A DNA stretch of 64,000 bases from Micrasema longulum (GCA_022494885.1 JAGVSM010001107.1:54564-118563); one strand, 5' to 3'. Numbered from the stretch's first letter, positions 23,093 through 34,100 are shown. Numbers and translations: made by a program. The notes: generated by a model not told the origin, from the sequence alone.

Positions 23093-24225
23093 ATTTTAGG
23101 TTAGTTCAGCAAAGTAACAGGTAGGATGATGTTGATACGATTTATTTAGTTTGTATAAGATGTAGCGTGTTCATAAAAATCATTTTTTTATATGCATAAA
23201 AAACATTCAAGTATTATTATTGTGTTTTATTTTATCATGAAACTTTATCGTACCACATGTTTATTATCATATTTGTTTGATCAAAATGTTTATGAACTTA
23301 GTCTTAACAAAAATGCAAACAATTCGGTACCTACCCACACTTATTCAAATAACAAGAACTTACGCTTAGATTTGGGGTAGAGGAACAAAAAATCTCGAAC
23401 AAATAATTGCAAACAAAAAAATGGTACACTTCCTTGCACCTTGCCTCAAGATCCGCACCGCCCCTCGCGCAACAGCCACAACCGCCAGACGTTAAAAAAA
23501 AGAAAACAAACCCTCTTCTCCCTATTCGTAAGACTTACTTTAGCTTGAATTTATTCTGGAGTGTGCGGCTATATGCCTTGTTAAGTGGACATGTGACTCG
23601 TTTTTATAAGCGAGAATATGAAATGGCGTTTTTTTTAGGTCTTGGGGTTGAAAAAACGGGATATGCTAAGTGAAAAGGTGAAGTTATATTTCAGAAGAAC
23701 TCATGGTCGTGTGCCACCGTGTTCATATAATTATGTCACACGAAGCCATAAAGTATTTTTCATCACTTGACTGGTTGCTGTTGCGCAAAAGTTAATCAAC
23801 CCGCAAGCCACCTAAAATAGGGAAATATCACCATTTTTTTAAACATTTTAAAGTAATTATAATAAAGCGAGTCGTTTATTACAGTAAATAATACAAGTGA
23901 TCTGTTTGCAAACAATCACAAAAGTATCTAATACGATTAAGAAAAATAATTTGTATGTTTTAGACACTACCTGTCCTTTATTAGGTATTTGTAAAAACCT
24001 GTTCTGGGGTAGGTAGCGTTTACTAATTTTTAAATAAAATACAGAAATAATCTAAAAATTTTATTTTAGTTAGTAATTTCTAAGGATATACAACGTGTCC
24101 CAAAATTCAACGATAATCGGGCACCAGCGGGTGGACCTGCTCATGACTACTCAAGAAAAAATAAGTAGAAAAAAAACTACTTTCTTTTTACTTGTAAAAA
24201 AATATATAAAATCCGTCGAAAATTG
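23093..24225. other. Spacer with one GC-richer patch
   Basis: 23425-23490 ('caccttgcctcaagatccgc', 'acagccacaaccgcc') stands out from the AT-rich surroundings but shows no coding or repeat identity. Confidence 0.35.
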
Positions 24226-24230
24226 AAACC

Positions 24231-24588
24231 CCCTAATAGGTCTATGGTCAGCACGTTTACCTACCATGCAAGAGGTCTCGTGTTATTTATTTTTAAGAAA
24301 CAAACAGTCGACAATGATTTAAGAAAGTTTTTTTTTTAAATACAGTTTAAAGACAGACCAGCAAAGTTTCTAAATAAAAATCAAACATATTATTTAATTG
24401 TGTAACAACAAAAAGATGTGTTTATGTATATTTACGTGAGAGTAAGTGTAGATTTGAAGTGATGTGATACCTATATGAAGCGGAAGACTGATCATCTTTC
24501 CTACATGTAACAAAATGTACGCTACGATTGGTGTACCAATGCAGGGCCCTATGCACCATTAGGTGCGGAAAGGGAATGATGATGACAA
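24231..24588 (+). mobile_element. SINE-1 with an interrupted body
   Basis: Head at 24231-24285 ('ctatggtcagcacgtttacc', 'accatgcaagaggtctcg') and 3' half at 24465-24588 ('gattggtgtaccaatgcagg', 'atgcaccattaggtgcgg', ATGATGATGA). About 170 bases of AT-rich sequence lie between them in place of the expected body and after a damaged B box. Confidence 0.75.
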
Positions 24589-24589
24589 A

Positions 24590-25185
24590 AGGTGCTAGAA
24601 AATTTTGAAAAGTACGATAATCTGATAAAAAGTGAAATTATATTTCAAAATAAAATTAAAATCTTGAAAAAATTGAAATGAAACAAAAAAGACGAAACAA
24701 AAATAAAACAAAATAGGCAATGCGTATGAAATTGATAAAAATATATCTAAAAACACTCCAAAAAGGTGTGAACTAATAGATAATTATGAAATGTATGAAA
24801 TAAGATAGAATAAAATTTAAAATAAACTCTATTAGTAAATTTACTAAAATAAAATAAATATATTGTTTGTGGGTTGGCGGCTTGTCGCGCATCGCCTATT
24901 AAAATCAGACGGTACAGTTCGCATGTTAATTCAAAATCGTGCCAAGAAGGAATGGCAGACAGGAACTTAGAAAAAAAACTTTTCTTTATAATAAAACATC
25001 TGCCATTTTGAATTTGAAAAGGAAATATGACACTTAGAAATACTTTGAATACCTTTAACGATTGATAACATATAGTTCTGATTTAAATGTGGAGATGTGA
25101 AAGAGTGGTGAAAAATAGGCTAATTATACCAAAGGATTACCGGGGCCCGTATTACAATAAAAAGTCAACATTTATCATAAATTTT
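24590..25185. other. AT-rich spacer
   Basis: No gene. 25139-25165 ('ccggggcccgtattacaata') resembles the arms flanking the SINE-1 piece at 58.2-58.4 kb. Confidence 0.4.
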
Positions 25186-25187
25186 CC

Positions 25188-25883
25188 AACAACAAACCAT
25201 CACGCTGTTTCTCCGCAAGGGCAGACAGAGAGGATCGAACGCCACATCACTCTATTTTTGAATACATATCCCGCTTCCTCTACATTCATATATATTCTCA
25301 TGCACGCGCGCCGATTATTCCGACTTTTATTAAACATGTTAATCTTTAAGTATGTGTTGGTCATGCCATGCTTTTTTCGGTCTTCCTCTATTTCTGCTTC
25401 CATCAACATTCACACTGTAAATATACTTAGCCAGTCTTTCACTGTCCATTTGCTCTACATGTCCAAACCATCGCAGAGCTCCTTTCTTGATTTTGTCGAT
25501 AGTGCTTATCTCAGCCTTACATAGTGCACGGATCTCAACATTTGTGCATCTATCGTACATAGTTTTACCACACATTCGCCTGAGAGTTAGTATTCTGACT
25601 TGTTTTTCCAAGTCCATATTTTGCTCCCATACATAAGGGTCGGGACCGGGACTCCATTGTGAACCGCTAATTTTGCCTCTTGCGACAAACATTTATTTGC
25701 CAAGGTTGATTAAAGTGCACCGTTAACTCTGCTCTCGGCACTCACCCTCCTTTCAATATCTTTCTCAGTATTCCATCCCTGGTAAACATACTTCTCAGAT
25801 ACACAAAATAATCTAGTTGTTCTAGTGTAACCACCCCATCCACAGTGATTCAACATTTAGTCATACTTTCATTTCTTTCAAAA
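25188..25883 (-). mobile_element. RTE-like LINE ORF2 C-terminus and 3' end (copy B)
   Basis: The minus-strand translation runs through broken frames: FERNESMTKC, 'EQLDYFVYLRSMFTRDG', 'LRRMCGKTMYDRCTN', 'KGALRWFGHVEQMDSERLAK' and 'GRPKKAWHDQ'. The 3' end has the conserved hairpin and a short (AAC) tail at 25188-25194. These are the last ~200 codons of ORF2. Copy B's 5' side is cut exactly where the (GTA)n tail of copy A begins (25884), so A inserted into or next to B. Confidence 0.85.
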
Positions 25884-26196
25884 ACTACTACTACTACTAC
25901 TACCATCACGCCATTTCCCCGTAGGGGTAGGCAGAGAGAATGGACCGCCACACATGTCCATCCTGGCATACATTCTACATTCCTAGCATCTTCCACATTC
26001 ATACATCTTGTCATACATGCCCTTCGGTTCTGTCTACTTTTGACATAACCAGATTTAAGATTTTGGTTTATCTGATCATGCCACGTCTTCTTTGGTCGTC
26101 CTCGTCTCACGTTGCCGTTCATTTTCGCCATATATACTTGTTTTACCATTCTTTTGTCGTCCATTCGTTCTACGTGACCCAACCATCTCAGAGACT
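25884..26196 (-). mobile_element. RTE-like LINE 3' end (copy A) with (GTA)n tail
   Basis: The tail (ACT)n/(GTA)n lies at 25884-25903, then the conserved 'ccatcacgccatttccccgt' end and the ORF2 C-terminus: 'SLRWLGHVERMDDKRMVKQV' then 'GRPKKTWHDQINQN'. At about 26196 it stops abruptly and is followed by reverse-transcriptase sequence in the opposite orientation. Confidence 0.85.
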
Positions 26197-26529
26197 GTGG
26201 AATATCTGAAGAATGATAGCCAGATCGTGAGCACATGGCTGCACAGACTTTTCAATCTCTGCCTAAAGGAAGACATACGCCTTTAGATTGGAGGAGGGCA
26301 GTTGTCATGCCTTTATACAAGGGAAAGGGATCTCGTGCGGAATGTGGGAGCTATAGGGCAATCAGTCTTCTGAGTTCTGTCGGTAAACTGTATGGGAAAA
26401 TTATAATCGAGAAAGTAAGAAAGGCGACGAAAGATAAAGTGTCGGACGTGCAAGGAGCCTTTATGAGGGGACGTGGATGCACGAATCATTTTTTTGCGCT
26501 GCGAATGCTAACGGAGAAGTTTACCACAT
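26197..26529 (+). mobile_element. LINE reverse transcriptase fragment, inverted relative to copy A
   Basis: The plus strand reads 'EYLKNDSQIVSTWLHRLFNL', then, after a frameshift, 'DWRRAVVMPLYKGKGSRAEC', 'SYRAISLLSSVGKLY' and 'QGAFMRGRGCTNHFFALRML'. This is the N-terminal half of an RT domain, with the PLYKGKG and YR.ISLLS motifs of RTE-like and related LINEs. The catalytic part is absent. Its adjacency to copy A, inverted and with the 5'-most bases at the junction, fits a 5' inversion made during insertion. Confidence 0.85.
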
Positions 26530-27610
26530 TCGATTTATTGTCATTCATCAACAAATAGTATTTTTTCTATACATAACTGTTTTACCGGTTACCGATGAAA
26601 TTATTTTAAAATTTTGTACAAATACACACGATTGGCCGCGATTACAAACGCTATCTTGATCGGTACAAAGTAAAATTGATATTTATGTGCAAAATTTTTA
26701 TTTCTTTAGTATAATTCTATACAGAAAGATTTAAACGCAAGTCAAAAACATTACGAAAATTACGAACATAATAGTAATATCGCAACTAACCTGATTCATT
26801 GAGATTGATTATCTTTCTTTGTCAGGAATAATTAATTGACGCCGCCAGTTTTGCATTTATGGAGAGATTAAATATTTCAATACGTGAGGCATTTGCGTTG
26901 CATAAATTTTGAATTATACGAGTATGTTTATTTGATTTACCTCCTGAGAACTTTGAAAGCAAAATGCGGTAGATGTTCTACTTAACCTACGCAGTTGGTA
27001 AATATAATAAAATCAATTTTGAAAGAGTTTCCTTTAATTAGACGATAAAAAGGAATTTTCCATAATATACGGGCAAGGCAATTAAATTTATCAATGATTG
27101 TTTCATTTATAAAGTACGTAATATTATCACTATATTGCCATTAAATTATGTGCCTATCTTTTTTTTATTTATTATTGTCTTTTTTCGTTTTTTTTTTTAC
27201 AATAAACATCTTATAATATATACCTCTTAGGTAATACAGATTATTAAAAAAAATAATTACATTGCAAAGAAATACATATTAATAGTAAGAATAATCAACC
27301 AAAAAATCCCACAAAGGCATGGCCTGTTTGTGGGTATACAAAAAATGTTTTAGAATTTGTTGCTACTATAATAAATAGACAGGAATAATATTTATGTATT
27401 ATATAAGAAAGAAAATTTAAAATATTATGTAAAAGATAAGAAGGCGTTTTTTTTTATTTTATAGTTATTATAAAAGGAAATTAAAAAAAATAAAAACATA
27501 AACATATTCCTTATTATTAAAGGGAAACAAAATCATAGAAAAAAAGAGTTAACATTTTTAGTTTGAATCCAGGATAGTGCGTATTTTTTAAAAGAAGGAT
27601 TTTTTTCTCT
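26530..27610. other. AT-rich spacer with a short dispersed block
   Basis: 27300-27345 ('ccacaaaggcatggcctgtt') recurs at 45506-45545 and inverted at 42970-43022. No gene recognised. Confidence 0.4.
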
Positions 27611-27620
27611 TTTAATATTT

Positions 27621-27663
27621 TTCATTATCCTTTCGTTTCACATAGCCAAACCATCTAAGTAAC
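27621..27663 (-). mobile_element. RTE-like LINE micro-fragment
   Basis: The minus strand encodes LLLRWFGYVKRKDNEK, matching 'LRWFGHVERM' of the RTE-like elements at 25 and 48 kb. Only about 14 codons are recognisable. Confidence 0.5.
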
Positions 27664-28049
27664 AATTTATTTCTTTGTCAGTTCAATTTATTCTTGTCCA
27701 AGAGTATTCAATTTTAATTAAATTCGTAACCAAGTTATCCTTCGATTATTGATTCAAATATTTAATAGTTAATCTGTGTTTGCCCTATTTTTATATTTCG
27801 CTTTTTCACTGTTACGTTCAAACATGACCCGGAATTTGTAACTTAAACGAATTGCGCTCAAGATATTTGTATTTTTCTTCTTAATGTTGGTAGGACTGTC
27901 ATAGACATACGTTTTAAACATATTTTTTGCATGATCTAGATTGCAATTTGTTTATGGTAGTAATGTAAACAAATCGTTATTTGGTGTGTTCTGCGAATTT
28001 TGCTTAATTTTGCTTATTATCTTTAAAAAATATCGTTGCAAATCTGTTG

Positions 28050-28690
28050 CAGAAGGATGCTTTCTATAGACGATACCGCCATTCGGCGCATCATTACGGG
28101 TGACGAGACGTAGACTTATGAATATGACGTGGAAATAAGTCGACAATCTTCGGAGAGGCGCTTGCCAACTGAGCCAAAACCCAAAAAACTATGCCAAAGT
28201 AGCTCAAAAACCAAGGATATGGAATATTTAGTAATATACACACTCAGAAATCCTCCCAACAGGCCAGATGGTAAACAAGGAATACTATTCAGGAGTCAGC
28301 ATTTGAGGGAAAATATTATTCAAAATAGTCCAAATATATGAAAAGATAACTCTTAGTAAGGCGCCGTTTTACATATCTCTCCTTGTACGCGATTATTTGG
28401 CCAAAATGAACGTAAAAGTAGTTCTCCGTTCACCGTATTTACCTGATTTGGCTACGCGTGTTTTTTTTCTTTTCCTCAAACTTAAATTAATACATTTACA
28501 TACATTAAACACAAATCATTTTGACTCAATTGAGGTGATAAAAGAAAATTCTTAGAGGGAGCTTAAAGCCAATCCGAAATCGGCTTATAAGAAGTGCTAT
28601 GAAGATTGGAAAAATCGTTGGTATCTGTGCATTCTAATGATGATTACTTTTAAGGGGATAAAATAAATATTAATTAATAATTTATATAAA
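28050..28690 (+). pseudogene. mariner transposase pseudogene
   Basis: The plus strand reads 'SIDDTAIRRIITGDET', 'YEYDVEISRQSSERRLP', then (after a deletion) 'LLVRDYLAKMNVKVVLRSPY', 'LPDLATRVFFLFLKL' and 'NPKSAYKKCYEDWKNRW'. This is the order of a mariner DD34D transposase from the first catalytic Asp (TGDE) to the C-terminus. The residues replacing HDNAP (SKAP) and the last Asp (ATRVFF instead of AP.DFF) remove two of three catalytic residues. Stops, a frameshift and a ~150-base gap add to the damage. The N-terminal half and TIRs were not found. Confidence 0.85.
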
Positions 28691-29135
28691 ATTGTTTTTT
28701 TAAATTTTATTTCGAGTCATATTTGAACATAAAATATGTATAAACTATAAAAAAAATAAAAATATATTAGAACGACTAGAATATTGCATTCTATTGATTT
28801 GTAAATTTAAACCAAAGCGTTTTAGTAAACACAATTAAATCCTTCGCCCTCTACCCTTTATTTAACAGCACTTTATATTGATTTAATCAGGATCTCTATT
28901 TTAATCGTAATTGAAACCTATTTGAAGGGGTACTAAACACAGGAACCATTTTAACAGTTGATTGTCCTTCAATTTCTGTATTTAATTTCTTGTTTTTTAA
29001 ATAAAAGGGTACTTCGGATACACAAAGGACACAGCTGCGGTTCTTTCATCGCGCGATTAAAGAATCACAGGCTAAAATAAAATAAAATAATACCTAACGG
29101 TCATACAAAACCTGAACACGTAGAATTTACTTTGT
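28691..29135. other. AT-rich spacer
   Basis: Nothing recognised; the mariner 3' TIR was looked for here and not found. Confidence 0.4.
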
Positions 29136-29137
29136 TA

Positions 29138-29335
29138 AGAAAGGAGGGTTGGTTGTTTGGCTTCCGGAGGACGGGATGGCTGGAAGTTTATCACCAGCCA
29201 GGAACCGAACGCGGGGCTGTTTGTCCGGCGGATGTAATCCAAACCCACAAAACTATAGGATGCTGAAAAAAATGCTAAGTACATCCCGATCTGGGATAGG
29301 CGGGGTAATACCGTACCCGCACGATTTATGTATGT
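29138..29335. other. GC-rich island of unknown nature
   Basis: About 200 bases are clearly GC-richer than everything around ('ggatggctggaagtttatca', 'aacgcggggctgtttgtccg', 'gggataggcggggtaatacc'). A stop-free frame of 62 codons has no familiar motif. 'ggaaccgaacgcgggg' is vaguely B-box-like on the minus strand, so a SINE piece is possible. Confidence 0.3.
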
Positions 29336-29404
29336 AGTATAAAAGTATTCCGAAATGAATTATAACTACTATGACACCTACATTTTAATAAAAAAAAATA
29401 TTTG

Positions 29405-29636
29405 ACAATATTTTCTGTATGTCCAAATGCTTACAAACTGGCTGGATTTCCTCCCTAGGGTGTTATTCATATATAAATTTGTTACAACAGAGACGGAAAA
29501 CATTTTTGAGAAGGGAATATGGAAATCTAGGCATTTGCAGGGCTTATGACCTGTTATTGACTGATTTAAGTGGCCACATTACACACATATTTCCTTCTCA
29601 AAGATATTTTCGCTATCTGTTGCAACAAATTTTAAT
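29405..29636. repeat. R380, minus piece joined to short plus piece
   Basis: 29405-29587 is minus ('aaactggctggatttcctcc', 'acagagacggaaaacattt', 'gggcttatgacctgttattg'). 29588-29636 is plus ('atttccttctcaaagatatt', 'ctgttgcaacaaatttta'). The change of strand is abrupt, as at 13.7, 31.9, 54.9 and 61.76 kb. Confidence 0.8.
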
Positions 29637-29639
29637 TGA

Positions 29640-29745
29640 AATATTTGAGTTTATTTTTAGTAAAAATTTTCAATAATTAGTCCATTTCCTTAAAATTCCT
29701 AAAATCGTAAATAACTTGTGCTGCAAAAATCTTTACTGGATGAAA
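29640..29745 (-). mobile_element. SINE-2 body, degenerate
   Basis: 'gtccatttccttaaaattcc' and 'gtaaataacttgtgctg' match the inverse of the SINE-2 body ('gacaagttattaacgac', 'ttaggaaatgg'). The head is missing. Confidence 0.55.
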
Positions 29746-29933
29746 ATAGATAAGTTTTTATTTTTATTGGATAGTAAATTTCATGCGTATGTATGTACAC
29801 AAGTAAATGAAAAAATGCAAATATAAATTTATAAAAAAAATTTAACACGAGTATGTATTAAATATCAATATTTGTAAAGAATTACTTAATTTATTTCCTT
29901 ATTACAATATCATATTATATCAAGGAAGAGAGA

Positions 29934-30010
29934 TCATCATCATCATCAAACCCTAATCAGCATCTGATGGTGCATAAATCACTGCATTAGAAAAACGTAA
30001 CGAATTGTAA
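29934..30010 (-). mobile_element. SINE-1 3' end, degenerate
   Basis: CATCATCATCATC then 'gcatctgatggtgcataaat', 'cactgcattag', 'aaaacgtaacg': the inverse of the SINE-1 end. A similar version sits at 42125. Confidence 0.5.
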
Positions 30011-31510
30011 TGCATAAATAAGTTTTAACTCATTTACTTCACACAAATTAACAAATAGAAGAAGCGAAGAAAATGGATGATTATATACGTGAAAAAATAT
30101 TAGTAAACAACCAATGTTAATGTCTCGACAGGAGCTCTGTAAACATCCTAACTTCAATATTTTCTCATCGAAGGGTGTTTGAAATCTGTTAATTGTGTTT
30201 AATTCTTGATACATTTAAGTAAAATATACAATCAGTTTCCTGATTTGGATGCCAGTCAATAAGTGGCAAAATTATTTAAATCACCTTCAAACATTTCTTA
30301 TATATTCTTTAAACTCTCATCCACACCTTCCCGTTAATTCCCTTTTACATAATAAAGACTTAGATTAATTTATATGCATGCAAATATTGCTTTTTTTATT
30401 TGAAGTTCTTTAATTTATTTTCACATACGTATGGAACAAATCCTGCAAAAACGTAATAATTTTTAATTTTATTATGATCAACATTTTACAGGAACTCTTC
30501 ATATTTTTGTGGCAATGTTTCAACTAACGTGTAACATAATATATTAAATACATTTGTGGTTTTAAAAAGAATAAATACTATAAGAACGTAAGCATACAAT
30601 TCAATCCTTAATTAGACACAATGACAATGGTTAAATGAATAATTGCAATGTCTAAGATATAGAGTTAGGTAAACACAGATAAATTCGGAATAGTGCATAA
30701 GTGCAAACCTTTTTTTGTCCACAGGAGTAATAGTGACAAAAGTCAAATAAATAAATAGAAAATTCAATGCAGACACATATTTTTTAAATTACTATCCACA
30801 CAAAATGTTGAATGGGAATAAGCGTTAGTTCATCAAATACAAAGTTTGATCATGTGTTACTTAAAGTTTATTTTACGATTTGGTGCAGTCTAGGAATCAT
30901 GAAATATTGCAAGGCAAAACCCTTTTTAAATTACATTTTCATACCGAGCTTTGTTGAAATAGAACTCGTGACGTCAAGCATGGTTGTAAATTCTTTAACC
31001 AATACAGACAAGGCTAAATAAAATTTTAGTGACAACGTGCCCCATATGTATATTTTGCCCCAATTTCCTCTTTTCGGGCACAAAAAGCATTTCCTCCGGG
31101 CACGCGCTGCTCCGCCTCATATAACACAATAATACCTTTATAGTATAATATTTGCGCTTCATTGTCACACCTGCTTCCATCTTCAGTACTGCACCGGTGA
31201 CAGGAAGCACAAGGTGGTATACCCATTATAATGATTAGATACGGCTCTACACATTTTTGGCAAACTATTATGTTCGAAACCCTTATGAAGCTGAGAAAAT
31301 ACGAAAAAATTAGCTTCGCAAATGAAATTTATAAAGATAGATAAAAATCTAATTAAAGATTTAAAGAATATGAATTGGATAAGAACAGGTCAAAAACCCA
31401 GCTTGTAAGCTAAATATATATATATATATATTTGTTTGTCTAGAATTTGGCACATCTTTTTTAAAAACAATGAAAAAAATCAAGCTTTACCTATAAAAAT
31501 AATAATTAAC
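30011..31510. other. AT-rich spacer with one unusual patch
   Basis: 31025-31235 is less AT-rich ('tgccccaatttcctcttttc', 'gggcacgcgctgctccgcct', 'gtgacaggaagcacaaggtg') with overlapping minus-strand frames up to 71 codons. I do not recognise them. A (TA)n run lies at 31413-31431. Confidence 0.4.
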
Positions 31511-31511
31511 T

Positions 31512-31911
31512 TAGATAAATCTCTTTCAACAGAGAGGGAAAAAATTTTTGAGAAGGAAATATGGAAGTCTAGGCATTTAAAGGGCTTATGACCTGTCATT
31601 GGCTGGTTTAAGTGGCCACTTTACACACTGTGTAACATTCACCATTCTGCCCAAGTTTGAACATTCACATTTCCTCAACTCTTCGATCTGTTGACTTTTG
31701 TGGAGTAAAAGAGCTGAAACCTTTTATCACGTGGGTGAGATTCATCCGGCTGAACCAAATCACCTACTAGGCAACGCCTGAAAACAATTTTTCAATTTTT
31801 ATACTTCTTCTTTTACCAGGTAGTAATTCAACAAAGTTTGATTATGTCCAAATGCTTGCAGACTGGCTGGATTTCCTCCTTAGGGAGTTGTTCATATTAA
31901 AATTTATTTCA
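31512..31911 (-). repeat. R380 full unit, minus, left arm of an inverted pair
   Basis: A nearly complete subfamily A unit from 'acagagagggaaaaaattt' through 'gggcttatgacctgtcattg', 'agattcatccggctgaacca' and 'actaggcaacgcctg' to 'gactggctggatttcctcc'. It runs directly into a plus-oriented copy. Confidence 0.9.
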
Positions 31912-32040
31912 ATAAATGCCTAGACTTCCATATTCCCTTCTCAAAAATTTTTCCCTCTCTGTTGAAATAAATTTAAATATTAACAACTCCCTAAGGAGGA
32001 AATCCAGCCAGTCTGCAAGCATTTGGACAAAATCAAACAT
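31912..32040 (+). repeat. R380 fragment, right arm of the inverted pair
   Basis: Starts at 'aaatgcctagacttccatat' and ends at 'tttggacaaaatcaaac'. Its last ~75 bases are the inverse complement of 31840-31911, so the pair could fold into a long hairpin. Confidence 0.9.
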
Positions 32041-32071
32041 TGTAGATAAATCTCACTCACATTTAACATAT

Positions 32072-32165
32072 TTTTATTTGTACAAAGGTTAAATATTACA
32101 AAAAAAAATTAACACAAACTCCACGAGCCCGAAAGCTCTATGTTGAGTTGGGATACATAATAATG
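32072..32165 (-). mobile_element. Probable LINE 3' tail
   Basis: 'tttttatttgtacaaaggtt' then 'gagcccgaaagctctatgtt' and 'gagttgggata'. It resembles 45769-45850 in order and spacing, and its T-rich left edge fits a minus-strand A-rich tail. There is no coding sequence beside it. Confidence 0.45.
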
Positions 32166-32299
32166 GAAAGTTAAAGTAAACATATTATTAAAAAATAACC
32201 ATTATTACATAAACACAAATTTTAATTTACTTATGTTCAATAAGAAGGTTTAATAAAGGTTATTTATTTTTACAAAAATAAATAAATGTAAAAATCAAA

Positions 32300-32455
32300 G
32301 AAATATGGATGTATAGAAAGCATGGGCAGAAAAGTAAAAGTTACACAGTGTGAAATGGCCACTGAAACCAGCCAACGATACGTCATAATTTCTGTAAATA
32401 CCTGAACTTTCATATTTCCTTCTCAAAACTGTTCTGTATCTCTGTTGCAACATGT
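32300..32455 (+). repeat. R380 fragment, diverged
   Basis: 'gttacacagtgtgaaatggc', 'gccaacgatacgtcata', 'catatttccttctcaaaac' and 'tgtatctctgttgcaac' follow R380 order with many substitutions. Confidence 0.7.
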
Positions 32456-32485
32456 ATAAAGAAAATAATTAAATTATTTTTAAAA

Positions 32486-32790
32486 AACTTCTAGATCTTC
32501 TGCAGTGCAGATGATGAAACACTTACACATTCTATGTGAATGCGATACTTCATATTACAAAAGAAGCCGCTTTTTTGATAGACCACTATTTAAACCCGAG
32601 GATGTGAAAGCACGCCTCCCCACTCTAAGGACTCGGGTTTGAAGGAAGAGATTTACCAATAAAAGAATACTCGCTCTCCACTCAGCAGTCAGATCTGTAA
32701 CTCTTAAAAGGCTGCGGTATAAAATTTCTTTACGCGCGGTGACATGGTGTTACCACAAGCAAAAGATGAAAGATTCTGAAGTTCAGACAT
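32486..32790 (+). mobile_element. RNase H-type LINE ORF2 C-terminus
   Basis: In two frames, 'SADDE'-like then 'HILCECDTSYYKRSRFF' and 'DRPLFKPEDVKARLPTL'. This matches the Cys/His knuckle end seen at 11.9 and 7.95 kb, on the opposite strand. A frameshift lies near the knuckle. The sequence after 32645 is probably its 3' UTR. Confidence 0.7.
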
Positions 32791-32864
32791 TTGAAAAAAA
32801 TACATAAAGACATGCTGTTTATAATTCCTTTTCCATAATTTGTAAAAATAATTTTATGTAATTT

Positions 32865-33695
32865 CGAAAAAAAATTTCCAGTAATTCGATGTCTTTAGTG
32901 AATTAGGGACTCCATAATTGATATCCTTACTCCAATATAGTTCTTACACTGGGTTTGTTTATTTTAAGAAATATACTCTCTGGAGTGATATTTTGGAATG
33001 CCTTTTTAATCAAATAAATTATTGACTTAGCTTTCTTGGCAATAAATGTGAGCTTCACATTATAATGATTATGCCGATATCTTTTTGATGCTTTACGGGT
33101 TTAAGTTGGACTCCACCAAAAAGATAAGTATTCATAGGCCATCATACGGCAAGTATACATATACATTTTTGCTTATGTGAAGAACGGTATATTTTTTAGC
33201 GTTTAGCTAGATTAGCCAGTTATTAGTCTATTCATTGATGTGGTCCAAATCTTAGAGTAGTTGTCCAGAGTATATAGGAGGGTTTGCAAATAGTTTGGTG
33301 TCATCTGCAAAGATACTCAATCGAGATTTTATGACTGTTTTGAGATCATTCATGTTCAGCATGAAAAGGATCGGGCCAAGGACTAAACATCACGGAGCGC
33401 CAGTAAATACATTATGTTCTGTAGATAAGGTGTTACCTATTTTTACTCGAAAGATACGATTGTTCAAAAAAACTTCAATCCATCTTTGTAGCTTCCCATG
33501 GATATCCAAGTGCTCTAATTTCTTGAACAGTCTTTTCATAGGACCACGATCGCATGCATTTTTCAAAGTCAAAGTTTAGTACATCCAATGGATTGTGATC
33601 GTCGTATTTCTGAGTCTAAATATTTAAACATTGTAACAAATTGGTGACAGTAGATCTTTTGGAGACAAATCAGTGTTGTTCTTGGATTATAATTT
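32865..33695 (-). mobile_element. LINE reverse transcriptase relic with FADD box
   Basis: The minus strand reads 'DFEKACDRGPMKRLFKKLEH', 'GKLQRWIEVFLNNRIFRV', then 'LGPILFMLNMNDLKTVI', 'LSIFADDTKLFANPP' (FADD at 33311-33300) and, farther on, 'KLTFIAKKAKSI', 'SVRTILE' and GYQLWSP. These are consecutive blocks of the RT palm and thumb of a CR1/L2/jockey-group LINE. Several stops and frameshifts are present. A different family from 36.3-37.3 kb, judged by wording. Confidence 0.85.
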
Positions 33696-34016
33696 GGAAT
33701 ATATTTCTAATAATTTTTACCAACTAAAAACGCCGCTGGATTACTATAAAAACTATCATTATTTAGCATTAAAAGACCGATAGTTTATAGGTAACGGATC
33801 TAGGTCCTTATAACAAATTTATTCCAATTAATTATTTTTGTAAAAAAAAACAAGTCACATTGCTGTATTACCGACGATATGCATTGTTAGAAAGCTGTTG
33901 TGAGATAAGAAATTTAGGAAAATGCAAAAAACAATTAAATGAGGTAAATTATCGAAGTCCATGAAGTTAAGTATGGTTTATATAAAAAAAAAACAGTTCA
34001 AAAGAAATAACAGAAC

Positions 34017-34100
34017 AATTTTTGAATGTGGAATATGGAAACATTATTTCTTTTGAGAGTGGATTCCAGCCTTGTCTAGAAACATTTGGACATACAGGAT
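34017..34100. repeat. R380 remnant, mixed orientation
   Basis: 'gaatgtggaatatggaaa' reads as minus R380, while 'gattccagccttgtctagaa' and 'catttggacatac' read as plus. A small decayed inverted junction. Confidence 0.5.

Noticed and set aside
25940..26209. Plus-strand frames over the RTE-like 3' ends as genes
   Set aside because: They are antisense shadows of the minus-strand LINE ORF2 end.
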